Below are positions 48,371-59,028 of a stretch of 64,000 bases of DNA, piece after piece. This stretch comes from Homarus americanus. Lineage: Eukaryota > Arthropoda > Malacostraca > Decapoda > Nephropidae. The notes beneath the pieces are model-generated. The model was not told the origin of the DNA and made no database searches. It was given only the letters and a program-made list of their open reading frames with translations. The stretch covers positions 1,128,501-1,192,500 of the forward strand of contig NW_024748849.1 of the NCBI RefSeq assembly GCF_018991925.1, given 5' to 3'. The position numbers were made by a program, and so were the translations under genes. Each line of letters opens with the position of its first letter. Positions within the stretch are counted from its first letter, which is position 1.

Positions 48371-51300
48371 TCACTCCAGCTGTATATCATTCATCATGTC
48401 GTAGTGGTCTAGGTGCATCTGGGGTTGACCTCTGTGTCTCTTGTGAGCCTGGGAGTCGAAGACCAGCTGCTGCGGCTGGAGGCGCGGCACCACCTGCCCA
48501 CCACCACTGCCCCCCGCCAGGGAGGAGCGCGGCCTCACAGCCCCGGGGTAGTTGGCCTCCAGCGGTGAGTGAGAGAACATGATGGAGGTGTCGGCGGGTG
48601 AGTGCGCTGGCAAGGTGGCTTCTCCGTCCAGTAGCTCGCGGGGAGACCTGCAGTACTGCGCCGAAGTGTCCCCTGGTGAGCGGGAGAACATGTTGTCAGA
48701 GGGAACATCGACAGGCTCATAAGGCGAACGGGCCAGAAGCTGGCGCCGCAGTTCCTGCAGGCTGCTACCCTCAGCTGCCGGGGAGTGAGAGGCTAGATGG
48801 TCGGGATAGGTGCGGGTTGGGGAAGCACCACATAAGTCATGGGGTGGCCGTTGGTACGACGCCTCTAGTAGCCCTTCGCCCGGAGATCCGTGGAAGGGTG
48901 ACCGGCGATTAAGGAGCGGTGATTGAGCAAGATTAACGTGCTGGTTGAGCAGCACTGACTGGAGCATCATGGAGGAACTGTAGGAACCATTAGGCGGGGC
49001 GGCCAAGTGGGCTCCCATCTCACCCTTGTTGAGAGATATTGGAATGGGACTAGTAGTGTGTGAAGGTATACTGTGGCCGAGGTCATGACCCATGGGACTA
49101 AGCTGTCTGGGTTCACTGAGGGTAGTCTGGGGCACTTGGATGTCGTCTTGGAGGTCGTGGTGGTGGTGGTGGTGGTGGGAGCTGCTGAACACTGCCCCCA
49201 TCTCCCCACGAGGAACTAGACCGAAGTAGTACCAAGTAGGTTCGCTACGGCCGCCACATTTCCTCACCTCCACGTTAGGGAAACAATGCTTCACTAACTT
49301 GCCGAAATAGTTCAGAGTGACTGGGTTTTCGTTAATGGACTTACAATAAGCACAATAATTGCTGAAGACTGCACTCTTCATGATTATCCTCTCCGTGCCT
49401 GGCTCATAGTGACTCCGTAACCAGTCTATGACAATCTCGGCACTCTTATTGTCCGTAGCGATCTCCTTCTTCCTGGAGCGTTGTGCAGGGTCCCTCCCAC
49501 TCATGTATTGGAAGAGAGGACTTGAAGTTTTGACGGCGATGCCACAGTAATGATACTGAGGTTTGACACGTCCGCCAAGACGCCGGATTGTTACTTTGGG
49601 GAATACTTGACGCACAATCTTACCGAACACGTTCATTTCAAATGGGGTCTGTTTGATGGTCTTTGCGTAAATTTCGTAGTGCCGGTAAGCATCGGCCTTC
49701 AGCACGCACGAGTCAGGCAAGGACTCGAAGTTATCAGTGAGCCACATACGCAGGTAGTACTTGCCATCTCGTAGCACCTCCGGGGTGGAATGTAGTTCCT
49801 CGTCAGGGGGGTCACGGTAGTTGTCAGCATAACGTTCATCGGCCGCTTCGTCCTCGTCGAGCATTTGTGGAGAGATCCGGGGGGCGGCGCCCGGCGGGGG
49901 CGACAGTTCCATGGAATGTTGCTGCATGCTGGCCTCACCATCTATTAAGTGATGAATGCAAGGCTCGCCATCGATTAACTCCTCGATACGGCTATAAAAA
50001 TCGGAATGTATTTGAACACGAATTCCTTCGTAGAATGTCTTTTCTGATGGATGAATCATGGTGACTACGCCACGAAACACCTTGAGCACTGTCTCATCGA
50101 AATATGTAAGTGGTAGCACGATAGTACCTGTCATTTCGCAGACCTTCTCATAATAAGCGTACACTTGATCCCTATTTACACACATTCTCTCACATTCCTC
50201 AAATGTTCGCGATAACCAGTCCCTCAAGAACGTCTCCCACTGTGAATGAACAGAATTATTACAGTACTGCACTCCGTCCTTTTCCATCTTTGGATCTGGG
50301 TCACTGTTCCAACTAACGTCATCATTATAACCCGATATAATGTGAAAACGAGGTTTATAGAGTTTCCTAGTTTTCTGGTCTTTAACTGAGGGACTCGGAG
50401 AATCACTTATGGAAGTAGCAACTGACGGAGATCTCTCAGGACTGGGCATGTAAGAGGTGTCCATATCATGGACGTCGCGAGGGATGTGTAGGTCTAACGG
50501 TTCCACTTTAATAGTGCATTCAATGTCTAATGGTTCATCTTTCAGTTTTAAATGTTGAAGGCTGTAGTTTACGGGCTCTTCCTTAATGTAGGTGTGGAAA
50601 TAAGGGTTGGCATGGGCACCGGGAGGCTCGCCTGAGTATGGTGTGTGGGCGTCACGGAGAGACCCTTCTGACGTGTCTGACACCGGGCTGCGACAGCTGC
50701 GGTCGTCGTCGTCTTCATCGTCGTCGTCGGGATCCACCTCCTCCCGGTAACATAATCTGCCATTATTGAACATGAAATCGACCTCACGCATGAGCTCCGG
50801 CGGGACAGTGTCGAGGGGCAGCGGGGCGGGTCGCTCCTGAATGCCAAAATAGAATTTCTGCTGGTTGGCTCTTGGCCCCAGCTTCCTCTTGGTGATGTGT
50901 GGGAAGGCGTGGCTCACCACCATGCCGAAGTATTGCATGGGTAACGGGTCAGCCGCGGATGCTATGCAGTCCAACACGTAGCGGTCGTAGACCTCTGACT
51001 TGATGACGGAGGAGTCGGGGCCGACACAGTAGTTATTGTGTAGCCACAACAAACACCGGTGAACGTCAGTCTTGTCCGTAACAACTTCTCTCTTACGCAA
51101 GCGACGTTTGGGTCTAGTAGTGGTAGCGTTGTCGATAACGTGTGGGGAGGACTCCTTAGCTTGGATGCCACAATAGTAGTACTTGAGGTTATCTCGTCCT
51201 CCTAGACGCCGGATGGTTACGTCAGGGAAAACGGACTTGACCACGCGGCCGAAGATGCTGGTCTCCATAATGTTGCGGCCCTGATCGCGGCAATAGTCCT

Positions 51301-51433
51301 CATAATGCTTGTACATGACCGACTTGGCTACCACACCATCCTCGTGACGTTCATAGTGGGTCTTCACCCACAGTTTGGCTTGTGAACAGTGAAGCGCCAT
51401 CGTCCCCGTTGAACCCTTTGCTCGCGACACCAT
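48371..51433 (-). CDS. Multi-RFX-domain DNA-binding protein (four clear plus one degenerate winged-helix domain), intronless
   Basis: Single uninterrupted frame of 1020 codons. RFX-type winged-helix domains lie at residues about 13-93 (VTIRRLGGRDNLKYYYCGI), 122-200 (ITKRKLGPRANQQKFYFGI), 556-636 (VTIRRLGGRVKPQYHYCGI) and 663-743 (VEVRKCGGRSEPTWYYFGL). A degenerate one at 397-475 keeps the fold pattern but lacks the RRLGxR signature. Known RFX factors use this fold, ending in RRLGTRGNSKYHYYGI-like sequence, to bind X-box DNA. Between domains 2 and 3 are an acidic run (235-245) and three SUMO-consensus sites: IKEEP (283), LKDEP (297) and IKVEP (308). After domain 5 come seven histidines (753-759) and a tail with many SP motifs (SRSPGD, CRSPREL, FSHSPLE), likely proline-directed phosphosites. 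No RFX dimerisation region or membrane segment was seen. ATG 1 has T at -3; the ATG at codon 12 (ACGATGG) has a stronger context and may be used. It is likely a nuclear transcription regulator; its targets are unknown. Confidence 0.92.
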   Translation of the reverse strand: MVSRAKGSTGTMALHCSQAKLWVKTHYERHEDGVVAKSVMYKHYEDYCRDQGRNIMETSIFGRVVKSVFPDVTIRRLGGRDNLKYYYCGIQAKESSPHVIDNATTTRPKRRLRKREVVTDKTDVHRCLLWLHNNYCVGPDSSVIKSEVYDRYVLDCIASAADPLPMQYFGMVVSHAFPHITKRKLGPRANQQKFYFGIQERPAPLPLDTVPPELMREVDFMFNNGRLCYREEVDPDDDDEDDDDRSCRSPVSDTSEGSLRDAHTPYSGEPPGAHANPYFHTYIKEEPVNYSLQHLKLKDEPLDIECTIKVEPLDLHIPRDVHDMDTSYMPSPERSPSVATSISDSPSPSVKDQKTRKLYKPRFHIISGYNDDVSWNSDPDPKMEKDGVQYCNNSVHSQWETFLRDWLSRTFEECERMCVNRDQVYAYYEKVCEMTGTIVLPLTYFDETVLKVFRGVVTMIHPSEKTFYEGIRVQIHSDFYSRIEELIDGEPCIHHLIDGEASMQQHSMELSPPPGAAPRISPQMLDEDEAADERYADNYRDPPDEELHSTPEVLRDGKYYLRMWLTDNFESLPDSCVLKADAYRHYEIYAKTIKQTPFEMNVFGKIVRQVFPKVTIRRLGGRVKPQYHYCGIAVKTSSPLFQYMSGRDPAQRSRKKEIATDNKSAEIVIDWLRSHYEPGTERIIMKSAVFSNYCAYCKSINENPVTLNYFGKLVKHCFPNVEVRKCGGRSEPTWYYFGLVPRGEMGAVFSSSHHHHHHHDLQDDIQVPQTTLSEPRQLSPMGHDLGHSIPSHTTSPIPISLNKGEMGAHLAAPPNGSYSSSMMLQSVLLNQHVNLAQSPLLNRRSPFHGSPGEGLLEASYQRPPHDLCGASPTRTYPDHLASHSPAAEGSSLQELRRQLLARSPYEPVDVPSDNMFSRSPGDTSAQYCRSPRELLDGEATLPAHSPADTSIMFSHSPLEANYPGAVRPRSSLAGGSGGGQVVPRLQPQQLVFDSQAHKRHRGQPQMHLDHYDMMNDIQLE

Positions 51434-52450
51434 TTAGAGGACTATTTTCAGACCCAAGCGCGTTAACGCACTTGCACTATAACGTGTATCCTTTTCGTTT
51501 CAACATTTGTGTCCAAAATATATTTCACTTGAATAATGTTCAAGTAAATGACAATTTCTCGACAAGTGTGGGAAGGGGGCGGAGGCAGGCGGAAACACAA
51601 CCACACGCTGCCACGGCACAACTTGGACTGAACCCTCTGATGTTTACGCGCAGCGCCAGTGTGTCACTAAGCAACATTCATTGACTGGCACCATCGCTAG
51701 GCTACCAATGCCCTGGCTTAAGCTACTACGTAGTTGTTCACCTCGCACTAGATAAATGATGAGAAATCCAAGAGTGCTTATTGTGTCACTGAATATCCTG
51801 GTGCAGGGGCAAGATGAGATCCAGTCAACTGCACTAAAGGGTAAGGGCGAGCGGTACCGTGGATGGCTCTCCGGGTTACGAGGTCCACCACGGTTAGTTG
51901 TTTACTGCTGACTCCGGGAAAGTGACGCACAGCACATGTGAGCAGCAGAGTATGGAGGCGGCGCTAGTAGCTGGGCCCGCGTGCCAGGCGTACGACCAGT
52001 ATTGGCGCCCACGCTGCCTGCTGTAACACGCACAGACGTACACACATACACACACTGGCGCTACCGACGTGGCCACACACACAAACACACACACACACAC
52101 GCTCTATTCTCTCTTTCTCTTTACCTTTGACTATCGTCACCTTCCCGTTTCGACCTGCTCTTTTAATCTGTGTGGCTCATGGCAGCAGGCTGGACAGTCA
52201 GTAATCGTGGAAATTCCAGAGCTTTCTCGAACCGGCACTTTCAATGTGATGTCATGGGGCGGTGACCAGCGAGACTCCGCCCACCATGACCTCGGCAGCA
52301 GCAGCAGCAGCAGCCAGTTGACTGAATGAGTCACACCATTTCTCAATTCCCAGGAACAGCGACAGATCTCACGCAGGTGGCCGCCACACCTCGCGTCACC
52401 ACACTCTGGGTTTCCCAACCATTTTACAAAGATTCACTGAACACATTAAT
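51434..52450 (-). promoter_or_regulatory. 5' flank / presumed promoter and 5'UTR of the RFX-domain gene
   Basis: The region upstream of the start codon is less repetitive and richer in CG dinucleotides than the flanks. It contains a short (CA)n at 52078-52100 and a GCA run at about 52290. No TATA box at a clear position was found. The transcription start is unknown; the assignment rests on position. Confidence 0.35.
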
Positions 52451-52734
52451 TTCCCAGAGTGATAGTGAGAGGAGAGTGAGTGATGTAAGGTCATCACTGA
52501 CGTGATCTAGTACAGCCACTACAAATTTGACCTAATGCAACAGCAGCCCTGGCCTAACCTTGCACACTGATGCAACACGAATGTTCCAGCCTACGCAGTT
52601 GTGACTGAATGTTGCATCACGATAATATACAGAGCAATCAGGAGTGTACTGTATGCAAGTGCTTAAGGAAATTTTATTTTTACTACCAGGGAGAATAGTG
52701 TGATCATAAAACCTATTGACCACTACACACTAGC

Positions 52735-53465
52735 CCTCTACACCCACCACCCACCGCCCTCTACAGTCTAAACCCACCAGCTACTATACCCACCACCCAT
52801 TACACCCACCGCCCATTAAACACGCTACACCCACCACCCACTGCATACGCAACCCAGTGCACCCACCATATATAACACCCACCACCCATTACACCTACCA
52901 CACAATACACCCACTACACACTACACCCACTATACCCACCACCAACTACAGCCACCACCCACTACACCCACCACCAACTACACCCACTATAAACTATACC
53001 CATTACACCCACAATACAACTACTACACAGCACAACCACTACTCAATACACCCACTATAAACTATACCCATTACACCCACAATGCAACTACTACACAATA
53101 CACCCACTACACAATACAACCACTACACAATACACCCACTACACAATACACCCACTACACAATACATCCACTATACAATGCAACCACTACACAATGCAAC
53201 CACTACACAATGCAACTACTACACAATACAATCACTATACAATGCAACCACTACACAATGCAACTACTACACAATACAATCACTATACAATGCAACCACT
53301 ACACAATGCAACTACTACACAATACAACTACTATACAATACAACTACTACACAATACAACCACTATACAATGCAACCACTACACAATGCAACTACTACAC
53401 AATACAATCACTATACAATGCAACCACTACACAATGCAACTACTACACAATACACTCACTACACA
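52735..53465. repeat. 16-bp minisatellite (cactacacaatgcaac)
   Basis: The left part (52735-53040) is a looser cccaccacccactac pattern. From about 53080 the unit ccactacacaatgcaa with variants actactacacaataca is regular, with a higher-order period visible at 53190-53450. Open frames across it are artefacts. Confidence 0.93.
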
Positions 53466-53640
53466 TTCCTTGGATTTGTACAATGGATTCTGAATTTCCT
53501 TTATTTATTGAAACCTTAACATGAAATTATTGTGTGAAATGAAATATTAATATCAAATTTATAAATACGATGAAACATTTTGAAACATGAAACAAATAGA
53601 AACATGAAAATCGAAATAATATAATGAAACAGAAGATGAA

Positions 53641-53765
53641 AGTTAGGTTAGATTGGATTAGGTTAGGTTAGGTTGGATTAGGTAAAGTTAGGTTGGATTA
53701 GGTAAAGCTAGGTTGGATTAGGTTAAGTTAAGTTGGATTAGGTTAGGTTAGGTTAGCTTAAGTTG
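53641..53765 (+). repeat. Interstitial TTAGG-like tract
   Basis: Units ggttaggttaggttggatta are mixed with ggtaaagtta. Single-base variants recur, so the tract is old or was locally duplicated. Confidence 0.85.
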
Positions 53766-53814
53766 AAACCTTATAAGACATGGAGCATTATCTAACATAG
53801 TATATTTGGTAAAA

Positions 53815-54118
53815 TGGGGTGGGTGACGTATATAGAGGCAGTGGGTGACGTATATAGAGGCAGTGGGTGACGTATATAGAGGGAGTGGGTGACGTATATA
53901 GAGGGAGTGGGTGACGTATATAGAGGGAGTGGGTGACGTATATAGAGGAGTGGGTGACGTAATATAGAGGCAGTGGGTGACGTATATAGAGGGAGTGGGT
54001 GACGTATATAGAGGCAGTGGGTGACGTATATAGAGGGAGTGGGTGACGTATATAGAGGGAGTGGGTGACGTATATAGAGGGAGTGGGTGACGTATATAGA
54101 GGCAGTGGGTGACGTAGC
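53815..54118. repeat. 22-bp minisatellite with TGACGTA in each unit
   Basis: About 14 units of agtgggtgacgtatatagag plus gc or gg. Each contains TGACGTAT, close to the CREB/ATF core TGACGTCA, and a TATATAG run. The minus-strand frame (53792-54226) only follows from 66-bp periodicity. Confidence 0.95.
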
Positions 54119-54775
54119 AGATGGGTGGGACAGGAGGGGGGGTGGTGGCCTTATAACCTTCCTCTCCCTCGAGTGCCAGGTGGCGGCCAAGTAGTGCCTA
54201 GTGCTTCGCGGTACCCAGAGTGCCATCAGTGATGCTCCACATTATGACTCCTTGCAGCGGCAATATCGCTGTCGTGGTATAAAAATAGGGCGAGGCTAGC
54301 ACGATGCTCCTGGCACGGCAAGTATAACCCAGTGTGTCCTACGCTGCCACCCACCAACCTGCTGCGCCGTGTCTGGCGTACGATGTGCCTGCATTTTCTG
54401 CTCACATATCTTTTATTTCATACTGCTCTCAGTTATTGGATTCCTGTTGCAAAGCTTCCTTTTCAATTCATTGATAATTTATTGTTCGTTAACGCTGTTG
54501 GAAGGTAAAATGTTGCGAATCAGGTAGAATGTCTCAACAGTCATGTTTATGAATGAAACTGGTGTTGGCTGGTGCATGTGATGGGTGCGCGGCGCGCCAA
54601 AGGGTGTGGGAGTACTGCGCACGTCCGCCTTGCCATCTTCGCGGCCACCTCTGGCTACGTACTGTATGTACCCTGCTACGTCTGACAGTTGTTGTTACAT
54701 TGTGCTGTTCCGTGATCATGGCATTTAAAATTCTTATACATCAAGAATAAGTGTAATGTAGCCACTTGCTTAATG

Positions 54776-54778
<3 letters not shown>

Positions 54779-54867
<89 letters not shown>
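54779..54867. repeat. (TA)n microsatellite
   Basis: A pure TA tract of about 90 bp. Confidence 0.98.
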
Positions 54868-54870
<3 letters not shown>

Positions 54871-55119
54871 CTGCAAATATAAAAGACATCATTTACTGTA
54901 ATTCTCTTGTAGAACGACCGTCATTATTAAGACAACTCTTAATAGCCTCTCTAGACACACACACACATACAGTAGTGGGCGGTGTACGAAGTGTTGGGCA
55001 GGTCAGTCCATCAGAATCCCCGTGACTTGTTCATGCGAGGCATTAATGAGCAAAAACCAATCAATGTTTTGTGGAACCAACTCCCCCAACACCTGTAACG
55101 CCATGACTACCTCCTTTTC

Positions 55120-55735
55120 CCCACCCCCTGCCACTCTCTCCTCGCCACCCTACACCACTCTCTCATACACCACTACCACTCTCTCATACCACACCACCTC
55201 TCATACCACTGTCTCAACACCACCGCCACCACCACCACTCTCTCGCCTACCACCACCCTCTCGCCACCACCACCACCACCACTCTCTCAACACCACTACC
55301 GCCGCCGCCTACGCCACCACCACCACCACCACCACCACCTCCAACACATACCCAGACTACGACACCAGACTCAATCCCTCAACGGCTAGTGACAGGGGTG
55401 AAGGAGGTGCAGTGGAAGTTTAAAGAGAGGATGGAAGGGAATTTTAGTGGGATTTGATTATGCCACTTACAGCGGCTACTTTATTGTGCACCCCACACTC
55501 ATCCTGTGAGCGGTAGCGCAAAAGGATTACAGAGTAGAGTTTACAATGGTAGTGTGTTGTAGGGTAGTGTGTTGTGGTGTGGTAGTGTATGTGGTAGTGT
55601 GTGGTAGTGTGTGTGGTAGTGTGGTGTGGTAGTGTGTGGTAGTGTGTGTGTGGTAGTGTGTGCGGTAGCGTTGTAGTGTGTGGTATCGTGTTGCTGTGAG
55701 TTAATTTGGTTGTGTGTCAAGGTCATTGTGTGCTA
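55120..55735. repeat. Low-complexity CAC-rich then GTGTGGTA-rich sequence
   Basis: Bases 55120-55345 are dominated by caccac and ctctc. Bases 55550-55690 are made of gtgtggtagtgt units. The frame at 55022-55423 is a Thr/Ser-rich product of this composition. Confidence 0.8.
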
Positions 55736-55801
55736 GTGTGAGACAATGCGGTAGTCCAGTGTGCCATCGGTTTTATTTTTTCAGTGTGGTGCATTATAAC
55801 T

Positions 55802-55803
<2 letters not shown>

Positions 55804-55840
<37 letters not shown>
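55804..55840. repeat. (CAA)n microsatellite
   Basis: A tract of acaacaacaacaacaac. Confidence 0.97.
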
Positions 55841-55924
55841 CAACATTCTACATAGAAATATAAAACCTCATTATTATTGCTAACTATATCACAACAACTT
55901 CATTACAACATTTGACTGTGAAGT

Positions 55925-56235
55925 TGTGTGTTCCGGGTGTTGTAATTCATAGTTCCGGGTGTTGTAATTCATAGTTCCGGGTGTTGTAATCTATTGTTCC
56001 GGGTGTTGTAATTCATAGTTCCGGGTGTTGTAATTCATAGTTCCGGGTGTTGTAATCTATTGTTCCGGGTGTTGTAATCCATAGTTCCGGGTGTTGTAAT
56101 CCATAGTTCCGGGTGTTGTAATCCATAGTTCCGGGTGTTGTAATCTATAGTTCCGGGTGTTGTAATCTATAGTTCCGGGTGTTGTAATTCATAGTTCCGG
56201 GTTGTTGTAATCCATAGTTCCGGGTTGTTGTAATC
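55925..56235. repeat. 22-bp minisatellite (gttccgggtgttgtaattca)
   Basis: About 14 units of gttccgggtgttgtaattca plus ta, with attcata, atctatt and atccata variants. The last two units have an extra t (ggttgttg). Confidence 0.96.
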
Positions 56236-56355
56236 CAATAAGGATAATTGAAGACACATTCTTTTCTGTCATACTTGTGTAACTCGGAATTAATTAACTC
56301 ACAGTCGCATTCGTTACCTGTTTTTTGCCGAGAATACTATGACCTATAGTAGTTT

Positions 56356-56357
<2 letters not shown>

Positions 56358-56404
<47 letters not shown>
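56358..56404. repeat. (GA)n microsatellite
   Basis: A pure GA tract, followed by tagtagtag and aagaagaag. Confidence 0.98.
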
Positions 56405-56406
<2 letters not shown>

Positions 56407-56599
56407 ATAGTAGTAGTAGAAGAAGAAGTAGTTGTAATAGTATGGTGTTTACGTTGTGGTGTTGAGAGGGGAGGTATTTCTGGCAACCTCTTGACGTCAC
56501 TACACTATAAAAGGCTTGCCTTAATATTCTGGGAATGACACGTGAGTCGCAGAGAAAACCCATTGTTTGCGCCAGCCTCACTACTGCTGCTGCGTTGCT

Positions 56600-57010
56600 T
56601 ATGGGAGTTCATGGTGATTTATGGTAGTTCATGGTGATTTATGGTAGTTTTATAGTGATTTATGGTTGTTCATGGTGAATTATGGTAGTTTTATAGTGAT
56701 TTATGGTTGTTCATGGTGATTTATGGTAGTTTTATAGTGATATATGGTAGTTCATGGTGATTTATGGTGATTTATGGTAGTCTATGGTGATGTATGGTAA
56801 TTCATGGTGATTTATGGTTGTTTATGGTGATTTATGGTAGTTCATGGTGATTTATGGTAGTTTATGGTGATTTATGGTAGTCTATGGTGATGTATGGTAA
56901 TTCATGGTGATTTATGGTAGTTCATGGTGATGTATAGTGGTTTTATCGTGATTTATGGTAGTTTGTGGTGATTTATGGTAGATTATGATGATGTATGGTA
57001 GTTTTATGGT
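56600..57010. repeat. 20-bp minisatellite (ggtgatttatggtagttcat)
   Basis: About 20 units with variants tttatagtgat and tctatggtgatg. The same phrases recur in blocks. Confidence 0.93.
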
Positions 57011-57074
57011 ACACCATACGTCAGACTCACTACTATTACTGCTGCTAGGTTGCTTATGGTAGTTCATGGTGATA

Positions 57075-57215
57075 ACACCCACCAACACCATGATAACACA
57101 GCAACACCAGGATAACACAGCAACACTAAGGTAACACACACAGTAACACTCACAGCAACACCAGGATAACACAGCAACACCAGGATAACACAGCAACACC
57201 AGGATAACACAAACC
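57075..57215. repeat. 19-bp tandem repeat (aacaccaggataacacagc)
   Basis: About seven units, the last three identical. Confidence 0.92.
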
Positions 57216-57436
57216 AACAGCAGGTTTATATCGCGTTACACTTTACCATCCTATCACGTTAAACAAGGAAAACGACAAAACGTTCTGAAAATAGTCGATA
57301 ACGTTAGATAACATGATACTCTAAATCGCATTACATAGAGACACTCGTAAACTACCGTGTAATGTGTGTTTCGATTTTACTTGGTTTATTGCCAACGTTT
57401 TGTGTGCCGGTATATGCTGTTTTTTTGGTGTTTAGA

Positions 57437-57515
57437 AGGTTAGTTTGGTTAGGTTAGTTTGGTTAGGTTAGGTTATGGTTTGGTTTGGTTTGGTTAGGTT
57501 AGGTTAGGTTATAGT
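57437..57515 (+). repeat. Interstitial TTAGG/TTTGG tract
   Basis: Units ggttaggttaggttatggtt mixed with tggtttggtt. Confidence 0.8.
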
Positions 57516-57939
57516 TAAATTAGAATATGTTTCAAATTTCTGGTTAGGGACATTGACAAAACATCATCTAATATGCATTTTCCACAGACTTCACAGTTTT
57601 CCTCATCTATGATATGAATCTATACGTCACAGTTACCGCCACTACCTCTACCACCTCACACGTACAGGTTCACCGAGGCAACACTTGCTACATAATAAGT
57701 TTTTCATGGTCCAGGTTACTACCATTAGGATACCCAGATACTTCTTATATTAAACCTCCCATTTAGCCTCGTCCAGGTATCGAATCAGATCGTATCAGGG
57801 TGGTGAAAAACCAGTCATGTGATAGATGTGGTCTACGCCATACGGTGGGTGGCGCAACGATAATAGTCTGGGGATAGAGGCAGCATCCCTTATATAAGCT
57901 CGAGTCATGGACAGTGTACAGTCTCCCGCAATAGTTCTG

Positions 57940-58072
57940 TCGCTTTCTCCCTCTGAACCGCTAACCTCCAAGATTCAGACTCGTGAATCCGAACCATTTA
58001 AGGAGAGAATACTATATCGTTGTCTGCTGCTTCGGATTCATGAGTCTGAATCTTGGGGTTCGTGGTTCAGCT
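57940..58072. mobile_element. Second copy of the hairpin core of the 14801 MITE
   Basis: The inner part matches 14801-14954 in the same order. GATTCAGACTCGTGAATCCG is followed by catttaaggagagaatac, then ctgctgcttcggattcatga and gtctgaatcttgggg. The arms still fold on each other. The outer CAGTCACCCAAAA ends are not clear here, so either the copy has lost its ends or it is a related subfamily. Confidence 0.75.
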
Positions 58073-58074
58073 GT

Positions 58075-58200
58075 TTTCATCGTACAGTCTCACCCCGGCT
58101 GTTGTTATGGTACACTCTGACCACAGCTGTTGTCATGGTACCATCTGACCACAGCTGTTGTCATAGTACACTCTGACCATAGCTGCTGTCATGGTACACG
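58075..58200. repeat. 28-bp tandem repeat, ~4 copies
   Basis: The unit gtacactctgaccacagctg plus ttgtcatg, directly after the MITE core. Confidence 0.85.
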
Positions 58201-58874
58201 ACACCAGCATTACAGGCTCCCCGGTTGAACACCCTAGCAGCCTGTAGTCGACCTATAGCGTGGTGGTAAACTGGTAGGCCCGGGTAGACAGTCTTTAATG
58301 GAGAGTCTGGGAAGGTGAGACGGAACACACACACACATAAAAAAAAAAATCCCTCGTTGTGGTCTTTTTACTCTCTGGCCTCCGCGACCTCTACTTCACC
58401 CTGGCCGAGCAGCAGACATTCCTGGAGGTCAACTCATAGGTCACCGTGAGGAGGTTATCCCCGAGCGGTGGTAGGTAAACCTCTCGCCACGGCCACCACA
58501 ATTGGTTCAGGGAGACGGGAAGGATGGTTTTTAGGGGACATTAAACTGGGGCGGTTATGGCCGACCCTAGACACCCGTTGATATCCTCAAGGTGACGCTC
58601 ATTCCTCGCCCCGTTGTTGCTGCTGCTACCCACGCCTCTCAACCACGTGTGTTAGGATGACTGAACTTTCAACCACGTGTGGTGTGTATGTGCAGGTTGT
58701 ATATGTAAAAGGTGTGTGAGTGTGTGCGTGTGTCTGGTTATGTGTGTATATAGTGTGTGTAAGTTGTAGCCTTATACGATTTTCCCAAACTAAAGAACTG
58801 AACAGAGCAAAGTTTTACAATATACAGTACGTGAAGTCGTCTTCATATTATTGTTGACTAGAAATTCCATATGG

Positions 58875-59028
58875 GATCTCCTGAAGATTAGACACCCCTG
58901 ATTATTACACACCCTAAAGCTAACTGAACCTAAATTAACCTAAGCTAACTTAATCTAATCCCCCAATGTAGTGTAAAAGGTGTTTAATCTTGTAAAATAA
59001 GCTAAGGGGAGCTAATCTTCTGGTGATC
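58875..59028. mobile_element. Foldback/MITE element (copy 2)
   Basis: The left end GATCTCCTGAAGATTAGACA and the inverted right end GATCACCAGAAGATTAGCTC share sequence with copy 1 at 18250-18644. Inner TGATTATTACACACCCTAA also matches. The interior has only a short run of ctaacttaatctaat, so the CCTAA block differs in length between copies. Confidence 0.7.

Noticed and set aside
53792..54226. YVTHSLYIRHPLPLYTSP repeat protein
   Set aside because: Product of the 22-bp minisatellite; no independent evidence.
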